A DNA stretch of 32,654 bases from Planctomycetaceae bacterium UBA4732 (GCA_002404095.1 DHJA01000298.1:1436-34089); one strand, 5' to 3'. Positions 9,643 through 19,051 are shown, counted from the stretch's first letter. Notes: generated from the sequence alone by a model not told the origin. Program-made: numbers and translations.

Positions 9643-12258
9643 ATGGACCGTTACCGTCTGCCGCGCACCGTCGTCCCTTCGCGCTACGACCTGCGCCTGG
9701 AACCGGACCTGGCCAACGCGACTTTCGCCGGCCGCGTCGAGATCGCCGTGACGGTGCATGAGTCCGTTGAGGAAATCGTCCTCAACGCCGCCGAATTAGC
9801 CATTAGCGAGGCGTCCGTCGAGGACGCGGCGGCCAATCGCTTCCCGGCGGTCGTGACGTTGGAAGAGGAGACGGAACGATGCCGACTTCGTTTCGACCGG
9901 CCGCTGACGCCGGGCGAATGGCGGATCAAGCTGACGTTCACCGGCGCCCTCAATGACAAGCTGCGCGGCTTCTACCGTAGTTCATACAAGGACCAGGCCG
10001 GCGAACCGCACACACTCGCGGCCACGCAGTTCGAGGCGACCGACGCCCGCCGCGCCTTCCCCTGCTGGGACGAACCAGCTTTCAAGGCCGTCTTCTCCTC
10101 CACGATTGTTATTAGTCCGCAATTGCAAGTCGTCTCCAATACGGCCGTTGTTGAAGAGCCCATGAACAGTCTGTCCGAAAAGGGCGGGGAGACCCCGCCC
10201 CTACCGAGGGAAATCGCTGTAGGGGCGGGGTCTCCCCGCCCTTTTCAGAAGGTCGTCCGCTTCGCCGACACGATTCCAATGTCCACGTATTTAGTGGCTT
10301 ATATTGTCGGAAAGTTGGAGGCGACGGCGCCAACAATGATTGGAAAAACGCCGTTGCGCGTCTGGTGCGTACCGGGCAAGCGGCCGTTGGCGGCGTTCGG
10401 TCAAGCCATCGGCGCCTTCTCGCTGGCATTTTATGAGGAGTATTACGGTCGTAAATATCCCGGCGACAAGCTCGACCTCATCGCCATCCCCGATTTCGCG
10501 GCCGGAGCGATGGAGAACTTCGGCGCCATTACTTTCCGCGAGACCGCCCTGCTCGTGGACGAGGCGACGGCCACCCACGCCGAGCGCGAGCGCGTCGCCG
10601 ACGTGGTCGCCCACGAAAACGCCCACATGTGGTTCGGCGATCTCGTGACGATGAGCTGGTGGAACGGCCTATGGCTCAACGAGGCGTTCGCCACGTTCAT
10701 GGAAATGTTGGCCGTGGACGCCTGGAAACCGGAATGGCGCCGCTGGACGACGTTCGGCGTATCGCGGTCGTCGGCCTTGTCGGTGGACGGTTTACGCAGC
10801 ACACGACCCATCGAGTTCCCCGTTGAAGCGCCCAAGGACGCCGACGCCATGTTCGACGTACTCACCTACGAAAAGGGGGCGTCGGTGCTGCGCATGTTGG
10901 AGCAGTACATCGGGCCAACCGTCTTCCGCGACGGCGTCCGCCGTTATCTTGAACGTCACGCCTTTGGCAACACCGAGACGGCCGACCTGTGGCGCGCCCT
11001 TGGCGAGGCGTCGGAATTGCCGATTCCTGAAGTCATGGACGGCTGGATTTTCCATCCGGGATATCCGTTGATTGACGTGGAGAAGACGACCGAAGGCCGC
11101 GTCGTGCTGCGGCAGCGGCGTTTCCTGTATTTAGGGGACGAACCGGGACCGATTGAGGAACCCGTCTGGCGAACGCCGGTGCAATTGCGCTTTCTCGAAG
11201 GCGAGGCGGGCCGGCCAGAGCAGACGTTACTGAGCGGCGGCGCGGCCGTGACCTACGAGATGGGCCGCGCCGAGGCGGTACTGGTCAACGCCGGCGGCCA
11301 CGGCTTCTATCGCGTTCGCTACGCGCCGGACCTGCTGGCGCCGCTGTTGGGAGCGCTCGACCGGCTGGAGGCGATCGAGCGTTTCAATCTGGTCAACGAC
11401 GCATGGGCGGCCGTCCTCGCCGGTCTTACGCCGCTCACGGAGTTTTTGGATCTGACAACGCACTTTCGCGGCGAACGCGATAAGAACGTCTGGTCGGTAA
11501 TGGTCGGCGCCTTCCACACGTTGAACCGCATCATTGGCCCGGCGGATCGGCGGCGGCTGGCGGCATTGGTGCGCGACCGTTTGACGCCGGCCGTTGTGGA
11601 ACTCGGCTGGAGGCCGCGCGCCGGCGAATCGGAATTGACTGGCCAGATGCGCGGCGACTTGCTTCGCGCGTTTGGCACAGTCGGCGACGATGCGGGCTTC
11701 CAGGCGCGGGCGGCGGAGTTGTTTGCCGATCCTTCCCTCGACGCCAACGTTTTCGCGGCGGTCGTGGCGATTTTGGCGCACATCGGCGACGCGGCGCGGT
11801 ACGAGGAGTTCGCCGAGCGATTCCGCACGGCACGAACGCCGCAGGACGAGCAGCGGTACTTGCTGGCCCTGGCAGGATTTCGTCGGCCGGAGTTGATCGA
11901 AAAGACGCTGGCGCGAACGCTGAACGGCGACGTGCGGACGCAGGACGCACCCTTCGTGCTGCGGGCGCTGCTGATGAGCGTGGACGGGCGCGATCATGCC
12001 TGGATTTTCTTGCAGGACAATTGGGAGCGTCTGAACAGTCTATTGCCGCCCAACGGAATCCGCCGGGTGTGCGAGGCGGTGGTCGGGCTGTCCACGCCGG
12101 AATCAGAGCAACAGGTACGCGCGTTCTTCGAGGCGAAAAAGGTTAATCTCGGCGGCAAGACGTTGGAGCAGTTCCTCGAACAATTGCGAATTGTCGTCCG
12201 GCTGCGGGAGCGTGAAGGGTCGGCGCTGCGGATATACTTGGGTGGAAATCCTGTTTAG
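9643..12258 (+). CDS. M1 family metallo-aminopeptidase with palindromic in-frame insert
   Basis: The 871-residue protein is a zinc aminopeptidase of the gluzincin M1 family (PepN/APN-like). GAMEN is at about residues 288-292, the zinc motif HENAH at 324-328 with the third ligand E347 in WLNEAF, and the catalytic-tyrosine region TYEKGASVLRML follows. A C-terminal ERAP1-like helical domain completes it. The ATG at 9643 follows AGGAG at a good distance; a TTG immediately before it is less likely. Unusually, about 25 residues near 178-203 are encoded by a perfect 28-bp inverted repeat (10177-10246) with no counterpart expected in the family; the flanking sequence SNTAVVEEP...VVRFADTIPMSTYLVA is normal. 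The catalytic core is intact, so the protein is probably functional. No signal peptide, hence likely cytoplasmic. Confidence 0.95.
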   Translation: MDRYRLPRTVVPSRYDLRLEPDLANATFAGRVEIAVTVHESVEEIVLNAAELAISEASVEDAAANRFPAVVTLEEETERCRLRFDRPLTPGEWRIKLTFTGALNDKLRGFYRSSYKDQAGEPHTLAATQFEATDARRAFPCWDEPAFKAVFSSTIVISPQLQVVSNTAVVEEPMNSLSEKGGETPPLPREIAVGAGSPRPFQKVVRFADTIPMSTYLVAYIVGKLEATAPTMIGKTPLRVWCVPGKRPLAAFGQAIGAFSLAFYEEYYGRKYPGDKLDLIAIPDFAAGAMENFGAITFRETALLVDEATATHAERERVADVVAHENAHMWFGDLVTMSWWNGLWLNEAFATFMEMLAVDAWKPEWRRWTTFGVSRSSALSVDGLRSTRPIEFPVEAPKDADAMFDVLTYEKGASVLRMLEQYIGPTVFRDGVRRYLERHAFGNTETADLWRALGEASELPIPEVMDGWIFHPGYPLIDVEKTTEGRVVLRQRRFLYLGDEPGPIEEPVWRTPVQLRFLEGEAGRPEQTLLSGGAAVTYEMGRAEAVLVNAGGHGFYRVRYAPDLLAPLLGALDRLEAIERFNLVNDAWAAVLAGLTPLTEFLDLTTHFRGERDKNVWSVMVGAFHTLNRIIGPADRRRLAALVRDRLTPAVVELGWRPRAGESELTGQMRGDLLRAFGTVGDDAGFQARAAELFADPSLDANVFAAVVAILAHIGDAARYEEFAERFRTARTPQDEQRYLLALAGFRRPELIEKTLARTLNGDVRTQDAPFVLRALLMSVDGRDHAWIFLQDNWERLNSLLPPNGIRRVCEAVVGLSTPESEQQVRAFFEAKKVNLGGKTLEQFLEQLRIVVRLREREGSALRIYLGGNPV
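10177..10246. repeat. REPIN-like inverted repeat inside the aminopeptidase gene
   Basis: Two 28-bp arms (10177-10204 and 10219-10246) are perfect reverse complements around a 14-base spacer. Each arm contains its own hairpin, GGGCGGGG-AGA-CCCCGCCC. The element keeps the reading frame open and adds a Gly/Pro-rich loop to the protein. Similar sequences are familiar as intergenic repeats in GC-rich genomes; that recollection was not checked. Confidence 0.9.
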
Positions 12259-12313
12259 CCGCGACCCGAAGGGGAGCGCGGGCGAAGCGCGCTCCCCTTC
12301 CGGTCGCGGCTAA
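12255..12313. repeat. Long palindrome containing the aminopeptidase stop codon
   Basis: The arms are TTAGCCGCGACC (12255-12266) with its complement at 12302-12313, and an inner pair AAGGGGAGCGCG (12269-12280) with its complement at 12288-12299, around a seven-base loop. The TAG stop of the plus-strand gene lies in the left arm. It may terminate transcription, although no U-tract follows. Confidence 0.8.
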
Positions 12314-12330
12314 CCGTCTCTACCCTCCGC

Positions 12331-12370
12331 CAAAAGCAAAGAGACCCGCGAAGAAAACTTCGCGGGTCTC
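12331..12370 (-). terminator. Intrinsic terminator of the VWA-protein gene
   Basis: On the minus strand a perfect 13-bp stem (GAGACCCGCGAAG) with a TTTT loop at 12341-12370 is followed by TTTGCTTTTG. It begins about 30 bases after the stop codon of the minus-strand gene ending at 12401. This is the most canonical terminator in the window. Confidence 0.85.
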
Positions 12371-12400
12371 CAGATTACTACGACGATCCAGCCACAGCGA

Positions 12401-15400
12401 TTAAGGTTCGCGTGCGCCTGGGATGCCCGTGTAGGACACGACCGGCTTGGCGTCCGTGACGGTGTTGAAGACCGGCGTCATCGACACACGCATGGATCGC
12501 CGGTCGGCCGCCATGACCGTCTGCGTCGTCACTTCCAAGCTGTTGGCGATGAACGACGACAGCTTGCTCTGGTAATGCTCACCGCCCATCGGCGTCACGG
12601 AACTCGGCGCCGGCGCCGACACCGTTTCGCCCATGCCGACCGTGGAACCGTGGATGCCCACGGTCACGCCCTGCACGTCCGGCTCGGACAGCTTACGCAG
12701 CTTGTTCATCAGGCTGCTTCGGTCGTTGGTTTTGACAACGCCCTCGCTTATCGGCCGAACGGCCGACGGCGGCGGAACGTAGGCCGCTTCGGTGCGACGG
12801 CCGTCCGTCAGGTTCACCTTCACGGCGCCGCCCTTTTTCAGATCAATCGTCGCCAGTTCCACGCTCTGCTGCGGGGTTCCCTGGTGGCGGATGATCGTTA
12901 GCTGCGCTTTGTTCGACAGCGGCGCGCCCCAAACGCGATCCACTGTCACCTCGTAGTCACCGGAGAACGCCCGGGCGGCCTGGTACGTCTCGCTGTTCTT
13001 GTCGGCCTGGGCGTCGCCTGTCATGGTTCCGCCGCCGATGGTCTGACGGTTCAGCACCCAGCAGAACGAGCCGGTCGGTTCCTTCACCTTCAAGTCGAGG
13101 TCCGCGTCGCCCTGCCAGCTCAGCCTGAACACGAAGTCGCGCTGCTGCTGACTTTTCACAGCGCCTAGTAGCGTTGCCGCCTCGTTCTGACGGTTTTCGC
13201 GTTCGAGCGTTTTGGCTAAATCCTCCGCCTTATGGATCGCCTTGCCCTGAAGCGCTTGGTTGCCCACCGGCCAATCCTGACGCAACAGATGGCCGGCCGC
13301 CCATTCCATGCCGGCCTCATCCCTGGCCGATTCGGCATAGAGAAGCGCTTCGTTGTAGGCATACGGCGTGTTCGGCTCCAAAACCGCCGCCTGCTTGGCG
13401 AAGGCCAACGCCCGATCCCAACGCTTGTCGCCGGCCATGGCCCGCGAAGCGTCCAGGTAGCCCTGGGCGTCGAGCGGTTCCAGTTCCGCCGACGACATTT
13501 CGGCGCGTTCGATTTCATCGGCGGCGCCGCCGCTTTGTCGAAGCGCTATGGCCAGGGACTTGTAGACCCAAGGCCGGACCACGATGCCCTGACGTAGATC
13601 GGCCTTGAGGAACTCGGCCGCGTGGCCCCACTTGCCCGTCTGCGCCAGGAAATCGGCGCAGGCGATGATGAGACCCGGATCGTCCACGCCTTTGGCCAAA
13701 GCGTCCTGCCAAATCAGCTTCGAATCAAGTTCCGCCTTGGGATCTCCCACGCGCACCTTGCCGGCGTCTGCCACCTGGACCTTGCGGTCCCTGTTGACAT
13801 TATTCAGACCCATCGCGCCGATTGGAAGGCGGGCGTTAGACAGCGGATCGCTGGCGCGAGTATGAATCCGAGTCGGCGCCTTGACCACCAGCGCCTGTGC
13901 GGGTGGGTAATAGCCGAGGGCGTTCTGCGGCGCCAGCGGGGTGGTATCGCCGTCGGCGTTGGGATCGAGGGGTTTGCCCGTCGTTGGGTCCACTGGCGCC
14001 TGCCAATCGCGGGGGTCGCCGACGACTTGCTTGATGAGCGACACCAAGTCATTCGCCTGCTGAATCTGCTGGAGGGCGTTTATGAAGGACGGGCTTTGCT
14101 GTTGTTGACCGCCCTGGAATCCGCCGCCGCCCTGGAATCCGCCGCCGCCAAGACCGCCGCCAAGCGCGCCTAGACCGCCGCCAAGGGCGCCAAAACCACC
14201 GCCCAGCGCGCCTAGTCCGCCGCCCAGCGCGCCTAGACCGCCGCCCAGCGCGCCTAGACCGCCGCCCAGCGCGCCTAGACCGCCGCCCAGCTGGAGACCG
14301 CCGCCGCCTAGCGCGCCGGCCCCTCCCAGGTTGGCCAAGCCGCCGGTTGCGCTGCCGCCCAGCTGGTTCGCTTGGCCGACGAAGCCGAAGATGCCGCCAG
14401 GGGGTATGGCGCCGCCAATCGGCGTAACGAGGTCCGCCACGGGGTAAACCCGCACGACCTTATCCGCGACCGCCGCGTCCGTTGTCGTGATTTCCACGCT
14501 GTCAGGCCGAATCAGGTACGTCGGAGTGAGCTTGCCGCTGTCTAAGGCGGCTTTCGCCAACAGCCGTTTGAGGACCGTGGCGCGGGTTACGCCGTCAAGG
14601 GGCGCGATCTTTTCGACCGTGGTCTTTTTACCGATAACGTCCTTGTTCTCCGGCCCGAAAGCGTATTCGTTGACCGTCCACGGGATGCCGTTCCGCGTCA
14701 ACAATTCGTCGAGCGCCTGGTCCAGGGTCGTATCGACCGTCAACTCATACTTGATCGGCTCACTGAGCTTCTTCTGAAACTCCAACGCCTTGCCAAGAGA
14801 CTCCTGTTCGCCGAAAGTGGAGGTGCCGTACCGCTTGACGTTGATGCGGTAATTGGAGAAATCCTTCCAGTTGTCGAACTGTGAGCCAGCGGCGCCGAAG
14901 CGAAGCTTGGTCACTTGCTTGATGTAAGCGGCGTCGGGGAAGCGGATCGGCGGTTCGTCCGGGAATGGGATGGACGAATTGTCCACCGACAATAGCACCG
15001 CCAGCCAACGCTCTTCTTTGATGCTGCGGATGCGCCGCAGTTCCCGGAGGTTGAATCCGGTCAGCGAGGTCTTCGCCCCCGCCGTGACCGACACCGGCAC
15101 GGGTTGACCCTGCGCGATGAGGTCGTCGCGGATGGAAGTCGCCTGCAAGTAGGCCGACTCTTCGCGGGCCAAGTGCATGAGGTCGGCAAATTGGCGCATC
15201 CGTTCGCGCGTCTGCTGCTGGATGAGTTCCTCCTGAACCTGCACCGCCAGCCTGGCCGCGGCTTCCGCTTCAAGCGACTGCGCCCTTTCCTGATCCACTA
15301 GGACGTTGCGGCTGGTACGGTCCACGGTCTGGGCGGCGCGCTGAAGGCGATCCACCAAAGCGATTCGCGCCCGCTCACTCAAATCCGGATTGTTACGCAC

Positions 15401-17026
15401 ATCTTCCAGAGTCTGTTTGAGATCCTGAACCGCACCTGCTGGCTGGACCAACACATTTTGGTTGGCTCTACGGATGGCGTCATCGACCAGCTGCGAACCT
15501 TGTTGGTCGGCCACCCTTTGACGAGCCTCCGCGTCACGGAGCAAGTCACGGCCGCCTTCAGGCGCCGGGAGCGGTTCCGCTCCTGCCGGCCGCGCGGGCG
15601 GAACGGGTGGAATTTCGGAACGCGGATCGTCGGCGCGGGCCAGCCGGTCGTCCTTGCCGTTGGCCTTCTTCTGTTTCTTAAGCTCCTGGAACATCTGCTC
15701 TTTGGTGAGCTTGCCGTCGCGGATCTGGGCGACGATGTCCAAGCCGGCCTTGGCTTCCGCGGAATGCGGATCGAACTTGCGGGCCTGCTCGAACAGCTTG
15801 AACGCCGGATCGATTTTGTCCTCGTCTAGCGCCCAGAACGCCTTGGCCAACAGGTCTTCGCGAGCCAGGTCGTGCTGTTCGGCCGCGAACGCCAGGGCGC
15901 GGTCGGCCTGAAGCAGCGCCGGCTGGTCTTTCTGTTCACGCCATTGGCTGGCGATTTCGACAAGGAAAAAGTTCTCCACTTCGGGCGCGGGGACCGCTTC
16001 GGACGCTTCAATGTGCTGAACCTGTCCGGAGACCTTGCCAGTCACGGAGTACGAGAACTTGGCGGCGCCGGCCGGGAGTTTGCCCACGATCAGAGTTCCG
16101 GCGTCGCCGCGCAGCGGCGGCAGGCGGGTGGGCATGACGTCCGTGGCGCCGAGCGGCGGCTGGAACGCGGTGGGGTAAAGGATCGGCTGGGCGAAGGCGG
16201 CCTTGAGGCGCTTCACGAGATCTTCCGGCTTGTCGGAGTGCAGGGTACGGACCACATTGCCGCCGGTGCCGCCCACAAGGCCGTGCAGGTTGGCGGAGTC
16301 GATATGGTTTCCGAGCGGGACGGCGAAAAAGGCGACCTCGCGCTTGACCATATCGTCACACAGCGCGGCGCGGTCGTTTTCGACCAGCGGGCTGGCGAGA
16401 CTCTTGCCATCGCCGAAGAACAGGATCACGCGCTGGCGGGAGGAGTCGTCGCCCTCAAAGGTTTCGAGCGCTTTGGTCAGACCCTTCTTGAAATCCACGG
16501 CCCCGGAGGGATAGTCCTTGGCCAGGTCTTTGAAGGCGTCTTTGAGCTTATCGCCGGGTTTGAAGCCGCTTTTGAAGGCTTCCGACTTAGAGAGGTTTTT
16601 GACATCGACGCTGATGGTGCAAAGGGCCATACGGTCGTCGGCGCCGAGAGAGGCGGCGAGGGTCTCGGCCGTCTTCTGGGCCGCGGCCATCGGACCTTGG
16701 GCCATGCCCGCGGCGTCCGAGATTAGCACCAGCACGTCAAGCGGCCGCGGCGCGGCTACGAGATTCGGCTTGACCTGGTACGCAAACAGAATCGGGTCGC
16801 CCTTCGCGGCCTGGTACGTCACCAGGGGATGATTGGCGAAGCGCGAGAAGGCCATGTCGCGGGCGAAATCCTCGTCGGCCTTGCCGGACGACAAATTGCC
16901 GTCGGCCGGTTTGACGAGGTCTTTGGATTTACCGCGCCCGGGTTCGCCCCAGACGTGGGTGCAGGTCAGCGCGGCCGCGAGGCCGAGGACTGTTCCGACT
17001 GCGGAGAGCCGGCGGACTACGGTCAT
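12401..17026 (-). CDS. Large secreted VWA-domain protein with Gly-rich repeat
   Basis: The 1541-residue product starts at the ATG at 17026 behind AGGGGG and has a signal peptide (to about residue 27). A von Willebrand A-like domain spans about 90-270, starting LDVLVLISDAAGM; the metal-site motif DxSxS is degenerate (D104-A-A-G-M). Helical and coiled-coil-like charged segments follow (about 370-640). A region near 770-870 resembles secretin/STN-type N-domains (LTVDTTLDQALDELLTRNG, VVRVYPVADLV). A Gly-rich tract of GLGALGG repeats lies at about 916-958, then TPR-like helices (about 1120-1270). A late beta domain (about 1295-1410, SWQGDADLDLKVKEPTG) looks like DUF2135-type. Probably cell-surface or periplasmic. 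It is single in its transcript, with its own terminator. Function is unknown. Confidence 0.85.
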   Translation of the reverse strand: MTVVRRLSAVGTVLGLAAALTCTHVWGEPGRGKSKDLVKPADGNLSSGKADEDFARDMAFSRFANHPLVTYQAAKGDPILFAYQVKPNLVAAPRPLDVLVLISDAAGMAQGPMAAAQKTAETLAASLGADDRMALCTISVDVKNLSKSEAFKSGFKPGDKLKDAFKDLAKDYPSGAVDFKKGLTKALETFEGDDSSRQRVILFFGDGKSLASPLVENDRAALCDDMVKREVAFFAVPLGNHIDSANLHGLVGGTGGNVVRTLHSDKPEDLVKRLKAAFAQPILYPTAFQPPLGATDVMPTRLPPLRGDAGTLIVGKLPAGAAKFSYSVTGKVSGQVQHIEASEAVPAPEVENFFLVEIASQWREQKDQPALLQADRALAFAAEQHDLAREDLLAKAFWALDEDKIDPAFKLFEQARKFDPHSAEAKAGLDIVAQIRDGKLTKEQMFQELKKQKKANGKDDRLARADDPRSEIPPVPPARPAGAEPLPAPEGGRDLLRDAEARQRVADQQGSQLVDDAIRRANQNVLVQPAGAVQDLKQTLEDVRNNPDLSERARIALVDRLQRAAQTVDRTSRNVLVDQERAQSLEAEAAARLAVQVQEELIQQQTRERMRQFADLMHLAREESAYLQATSIRDDLIAQGQPVPVSVTAGAKTSLTGFNLRELRRIRSIKEERWLAVLLSVDNSSIPFPDEPPIRFPDAAYIKQVTKLRFGAAGSQFDNWKDFSNYRINVKRYGTSTFGEQESLGKALEFQKKLSEPIKYELTVDTTLDQALDELLTRNGIPWTVNEYAFGPENKDVIGKKTTVEKIAPLDGVTRATVLKRLLAKAALDSGKLTPTYLIRPDSVEITTTDAAVADKVVRVYPVADLVTPIGGAIPPGGIFGFVGQANQLGGSATGGLANLGGAGALGGGGLQLGGGLGALGGGLGALGGGLGALGGGLGALGGGFGALGGGLGALGGGLGGGGFQGGGGFQGGQQQQSPSFINALQQIQQANDLVSLIKQVVGDPRDWQAPVDPTTGKPLDPNADGDTTPLAPQNALGYYPPAQALVVKAPTRIHTRASDPLSNARLPIGAMGLNNVNRDRKVQVADAGKVRVGDPKAELDSKLIWQDALAKGVDDPGLIIACADFLAQTGKWGHAAEFLKADLRQGIVVRPWVYKSLAIALRQSGGAADEIERAEMSSAELEPLDAQGYLDASRAMAGDKRWDRALAFAKQAAVLEPNTPYAYNEALLYAESARDEAGMEWAAGHLLRQDWPVGNQALQGKAIHKAEDLAKTLERENRQNEAATLLGAVKSQQQRDFVFRLSWQGDADLDLKVKEPTGSFCWVLNRQTIGGGTMTGDAQADKNSETYQAARAFSGDYEVTVDRVWGAPLSNKAQLTIIRHQGTPQQSVELATIDLKKGGAVKVNLTDGRRTEAAYVPPPSAVRPISEGVVKTNDRSSLMNKLRKLSEPDVQGVTVGIHGSTVGMGETVSAPAPSSVTPMGGEHYQSKLSSFIANSLEVTTQTVMAADRRSMRVSMTPVFNTVTDAKPVVSYTGIPGAREP
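14154..14279. repeat. Six tandem 21-bp units coding GLGALGG
   Basis: Six units of the type CCGCCGCCCAGCGCGCCTAGA (plus strand) run head to tail; the last three, from 14217 to 14279, are identical. The unit length keeps frame and encodes a seven-residue Gly/Leu/Ala repeat in the VWA protein. The identical copies suggest recent expansion, so copy number may vary between strains. Confidence 0.9.
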
Positions 17027-17434
17027 TGTCCAAACCCCCTGGTCAGTTTGGGTAGTGGGTCGCTTTCTTCGGAGCGCGTACTATCGCCTCATACGATTGA
17101 ATTGTAATTCCTAAGGTACTTGCGCCGCCAGTGATAATTTCCCCGCGCGCCCATCTTCGCGCGTCGATCCGCCGCGAGAGCGGTAGAAAAGGCGCGACCG
17201 GCAATGTGGGGCGCCCGCTCCGCGGGCGCCATTATGGTTTGGTTGAGTTATGCAGTCTCCGCCGAAACATGGCGCCCGCGGAGCGGGCGCCCCACCATGG
17301 GAAGCCAGAGGCGCAGCTCTGGTTGCTTTTTTCCCGGTGGGATGTTATTACCCTATCGGACTGCGGGATCGAAGGAATCGTGCGGACCTTCCGGTTTCGT
17401 CCGGTTGGGCCGTCCCGCCTCAAGGAGGGGAGCC
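17027..17434. other. Divergent intergenic region
   Basis: This 408-base stretch separates the divergent VWA gene (-) and ABC exporter genes (+), so it should hold promoters for both. The only clear structure is the inverted repeat at 17207-17294. Open frames running through it are repeat-derived and not convincing genes. Confidence 0.6.
17207..17294. repeat. REPIN-like inverted pair of hairpins
   Basis: Two 26-bp arms (17207-17232 and 17269-17294) are perfect reverse complements. Each arm is itself a hairpin GGCGCCCGC-TCC-GCGGGCGCC. The spacer is 36 bases. It lies upstream of the exporter genes, between divergent transcripts. Confidence 0.9.
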
Positions 17435-18235
17435 ATGCAGGGCCTTTCAACTTACTTCAAGGAAATCTGGCGCCGCCGCTATTTCTGGCTGTCGTTAGTG
17501 AAAGTGGACCTGCGCTCACGCTACCGCGGCTCCGCCTTCGGCATTGGCTGGTCTTTGCTCCATCCGATTGCCATGACGGCCATTCTTTGCGCCGTTTTCG
17601 GCGCGTATATGAAAACGACGATTGTCGATTTCGCTCCGTATCTCATGGCCGGGTTGACTTTCTGGCAGTTCATTACTAGCTCTTCGCTCCAGGGCTGTGA
17701 GTGCTTTTTGGCCGGCGAAGGCTACATTCGCCAACACCCGGCCCCCATGGCCATCTATCCGTTGCGAGCCGTGTTAGGCGCGTCGTTTCATTTCACGCTG
17801 GGATTTCTGCTAGTCATCGGTCTGACGCTCATTTGCCACGGCGCGGGATTTCTCGGCCCACTGGCCCTGTTAAGCCTGATCCCGACTTTTGCCATACTCT
17901 TGACTTTCGGTTGGTCGCTCGCCATTCTGTTCGGTCTGGCCAACGTCCGCTTCCGCGACCTCAAACACATCAGCGAAGTCGGTTTCCAGGGATTGTTCTA
18001 TTTGACCCCCATTATGTATCTTGAATCCATGATCGAAGGCCGGCGGTTCGTCACCATGATTTTCCACCTCAATCCCCTTATGCCGTTCCTTCATCTACTG
18101 CGCGCCCCGGTGTGCGACAACGCGGTCCCGGCGATGGAAACGTATTTGGCGGCGGCGCTGATTACCCTGGCGACGGCCTCCGCCGCCACGCTGGCCATGG
18201 TTTCGCAAGAGCGGAAAATTATCTTCCACCTCTGA
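17435..18235 (+). CDS. Polysaccharide ABC exporter, membrane subunit (Wzm/TagG type)
   Basis: The start is taken at the ATG at 17435, behind AAGGAGGGG; the open frame extends upstream only through palindromic repeat DNA. The 266-residue protein has six predicted membrane segments and the ABC-2 permease pattern: an amphipathic N-terminal helix, then LVKVDLRSRYRGSAFGIGWSLLHP, typical of O-antigen/teichoic-acid exporters. Near the C-terminus are YLTPIMY and LNPLMPFLHLLRAPV. It would form the inner-membrane channel for a lipid-linked glycan, with the ATPase encoded 51 bases downstream. Exact glycan unknown. Confidence 0.9.
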   Translation: MQGLSTYFKEIWRRRYFWLSLVKVDLRSRYRGSAFGIGWSLLHPIAMTAILCAVFGAYMKTTIVDFAPYLMAGLTFWQFITSSSLQGCECFLAGEGYIRQHPAPMAIYPLRAVLGASFHFTLGFLLVIGLTLICHGAGFLGPLALLSLIPTFAILLTFGWSLAILFGLANVRFRDLKHISEVGFQGLFYLTPIMYLESMIEGRRFVTMIFHLNPLMPFLHLLRAPVCDNAVPAMETYLAAALITLATASAATLAMVSQERKIIFHL

Positions 18236-18286
18236 CCCGTACCCGCCCGCGGAGTTCGGCCCCCCCTGCGCGAGGATGCCCGAGAC

Positions 18287-19042
18287 ATGGCGCGAATTGT
18301 TCTGGACAAAATTGGTCTGACGTTCCGGGTGCGCCAGCGCACCCGCCTGACCCTGAAAGAATTCCTGGTGGGACAGATGTTCCGCCGGTCTATCAACCCC
18401 ATCCTTAAGGTTCACGCTTTGTCCGGCGTCAATCTTACGGTGGAGCGAGGCGACCGCCTGGGCGTGATCGGCCACAATGGGGCTGGCAAAAGTACGCTAC
18501 TTAAGACGCTGGCCGGCGTCTACCAGCCGACGCACGGCAAAATGATGGTGGACGGCCGCGTCAGCTCGCTGTTCGACCTGGCCCTCGGCTTCGAGTTCGA
18601 CGCCACTGGCTGGGAGAACATCGCCTACCGCAGCTATCTTCAGGGCGAAACGCCGCGGACGGTGCGAGGCAAGCGCCAGGCCATCGCGGATTTCAGCGAA
18701 TTGGGCGACTTCCTCAATACGCCCGTCCGCTACTACTCGGCCGGCATGTTGGTGCGTCTGGCCTTCGCGATCGCCACGTCGATTGACCCCGAAGTGTTGT
18801 TGATCGACGAGGTGTTGAGCGTCGGCGACCTGGCGTTCCAAGAAAAAGCACGGGCGCGGATGGGCGAAATGGTGGACCGGGCGCACCTGATGGTTATGGT
18901 GACTCACGACCTCGACTCGGTGCCGAAAGTATGCAATCGCGCGGTGTGGTTGGATCACGGGCATATGATGATGGAAGGGCCGACCGACGAGGTCGTCGCC
19001 GCCTACCGGTCGTCAGCGGCCCTGATTAAGGCCGCGGCATAA
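18287..19042 (+). CDS. Polysaccharide ABC exporter, ATP-binding subunit (Wzt/TagH type)
   Basis: The 251-residue ATPase has Walker A GHNGAGKST (residues 62-70), signature-type SAGML after YY (149-155), Walker B VLLIDE (170-175), the D-loop SVGD and the switch histidine in MVTHDL. Its long N-terminal stretch before Walker A (LTLKEFLVGQMFRRS) and the RYYSAGMLVRLAFA form are typical of the Wzt/KpsT/TagH branch. The C-terminal glycan-recognition domain found in some Wzt proteins is absent, so export is probably not tied to a recognised terminal modification. It pairs with the permease just upstream. Confidence 0.92.
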   Translation: MARIVLDKIGLTFRVRQRTRLTLKEFLVGQMFRRSINPILKVHALSGVNLTVERGDRLGVIGHNGAGKSTLLKTLAGVYQPTHGKMMVDGRVSSLFDLALGFEFDATGWENIAYRSYLQGETPRTVRGKRQAIADFSELGDFLNTPVRYYSAGMLVRLAFAIATSIDPEVLLIDEVLSVGDLAFQEKARARMGEMVDRAHLMVMVTHDLDSVPKVCNRAVWLDHGHMMMEGPTDEVVAAYRSSAALIKAAA

Positions 19043-19051
19043 CTGAGAACC

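Noticed and set aside
14154..14279. CRISPR-like array
   Set aside because: The 21-bp units are directly adjacent, have no spacers and code for a Gly-rich protein repeat.
17204..17434. Longer start for the Wzm-type permease
   Set aside because: The added residues come from the palindromic repeat; the ATG at 17435 has AAGGAGGGG and gives the normal family N-terminus.
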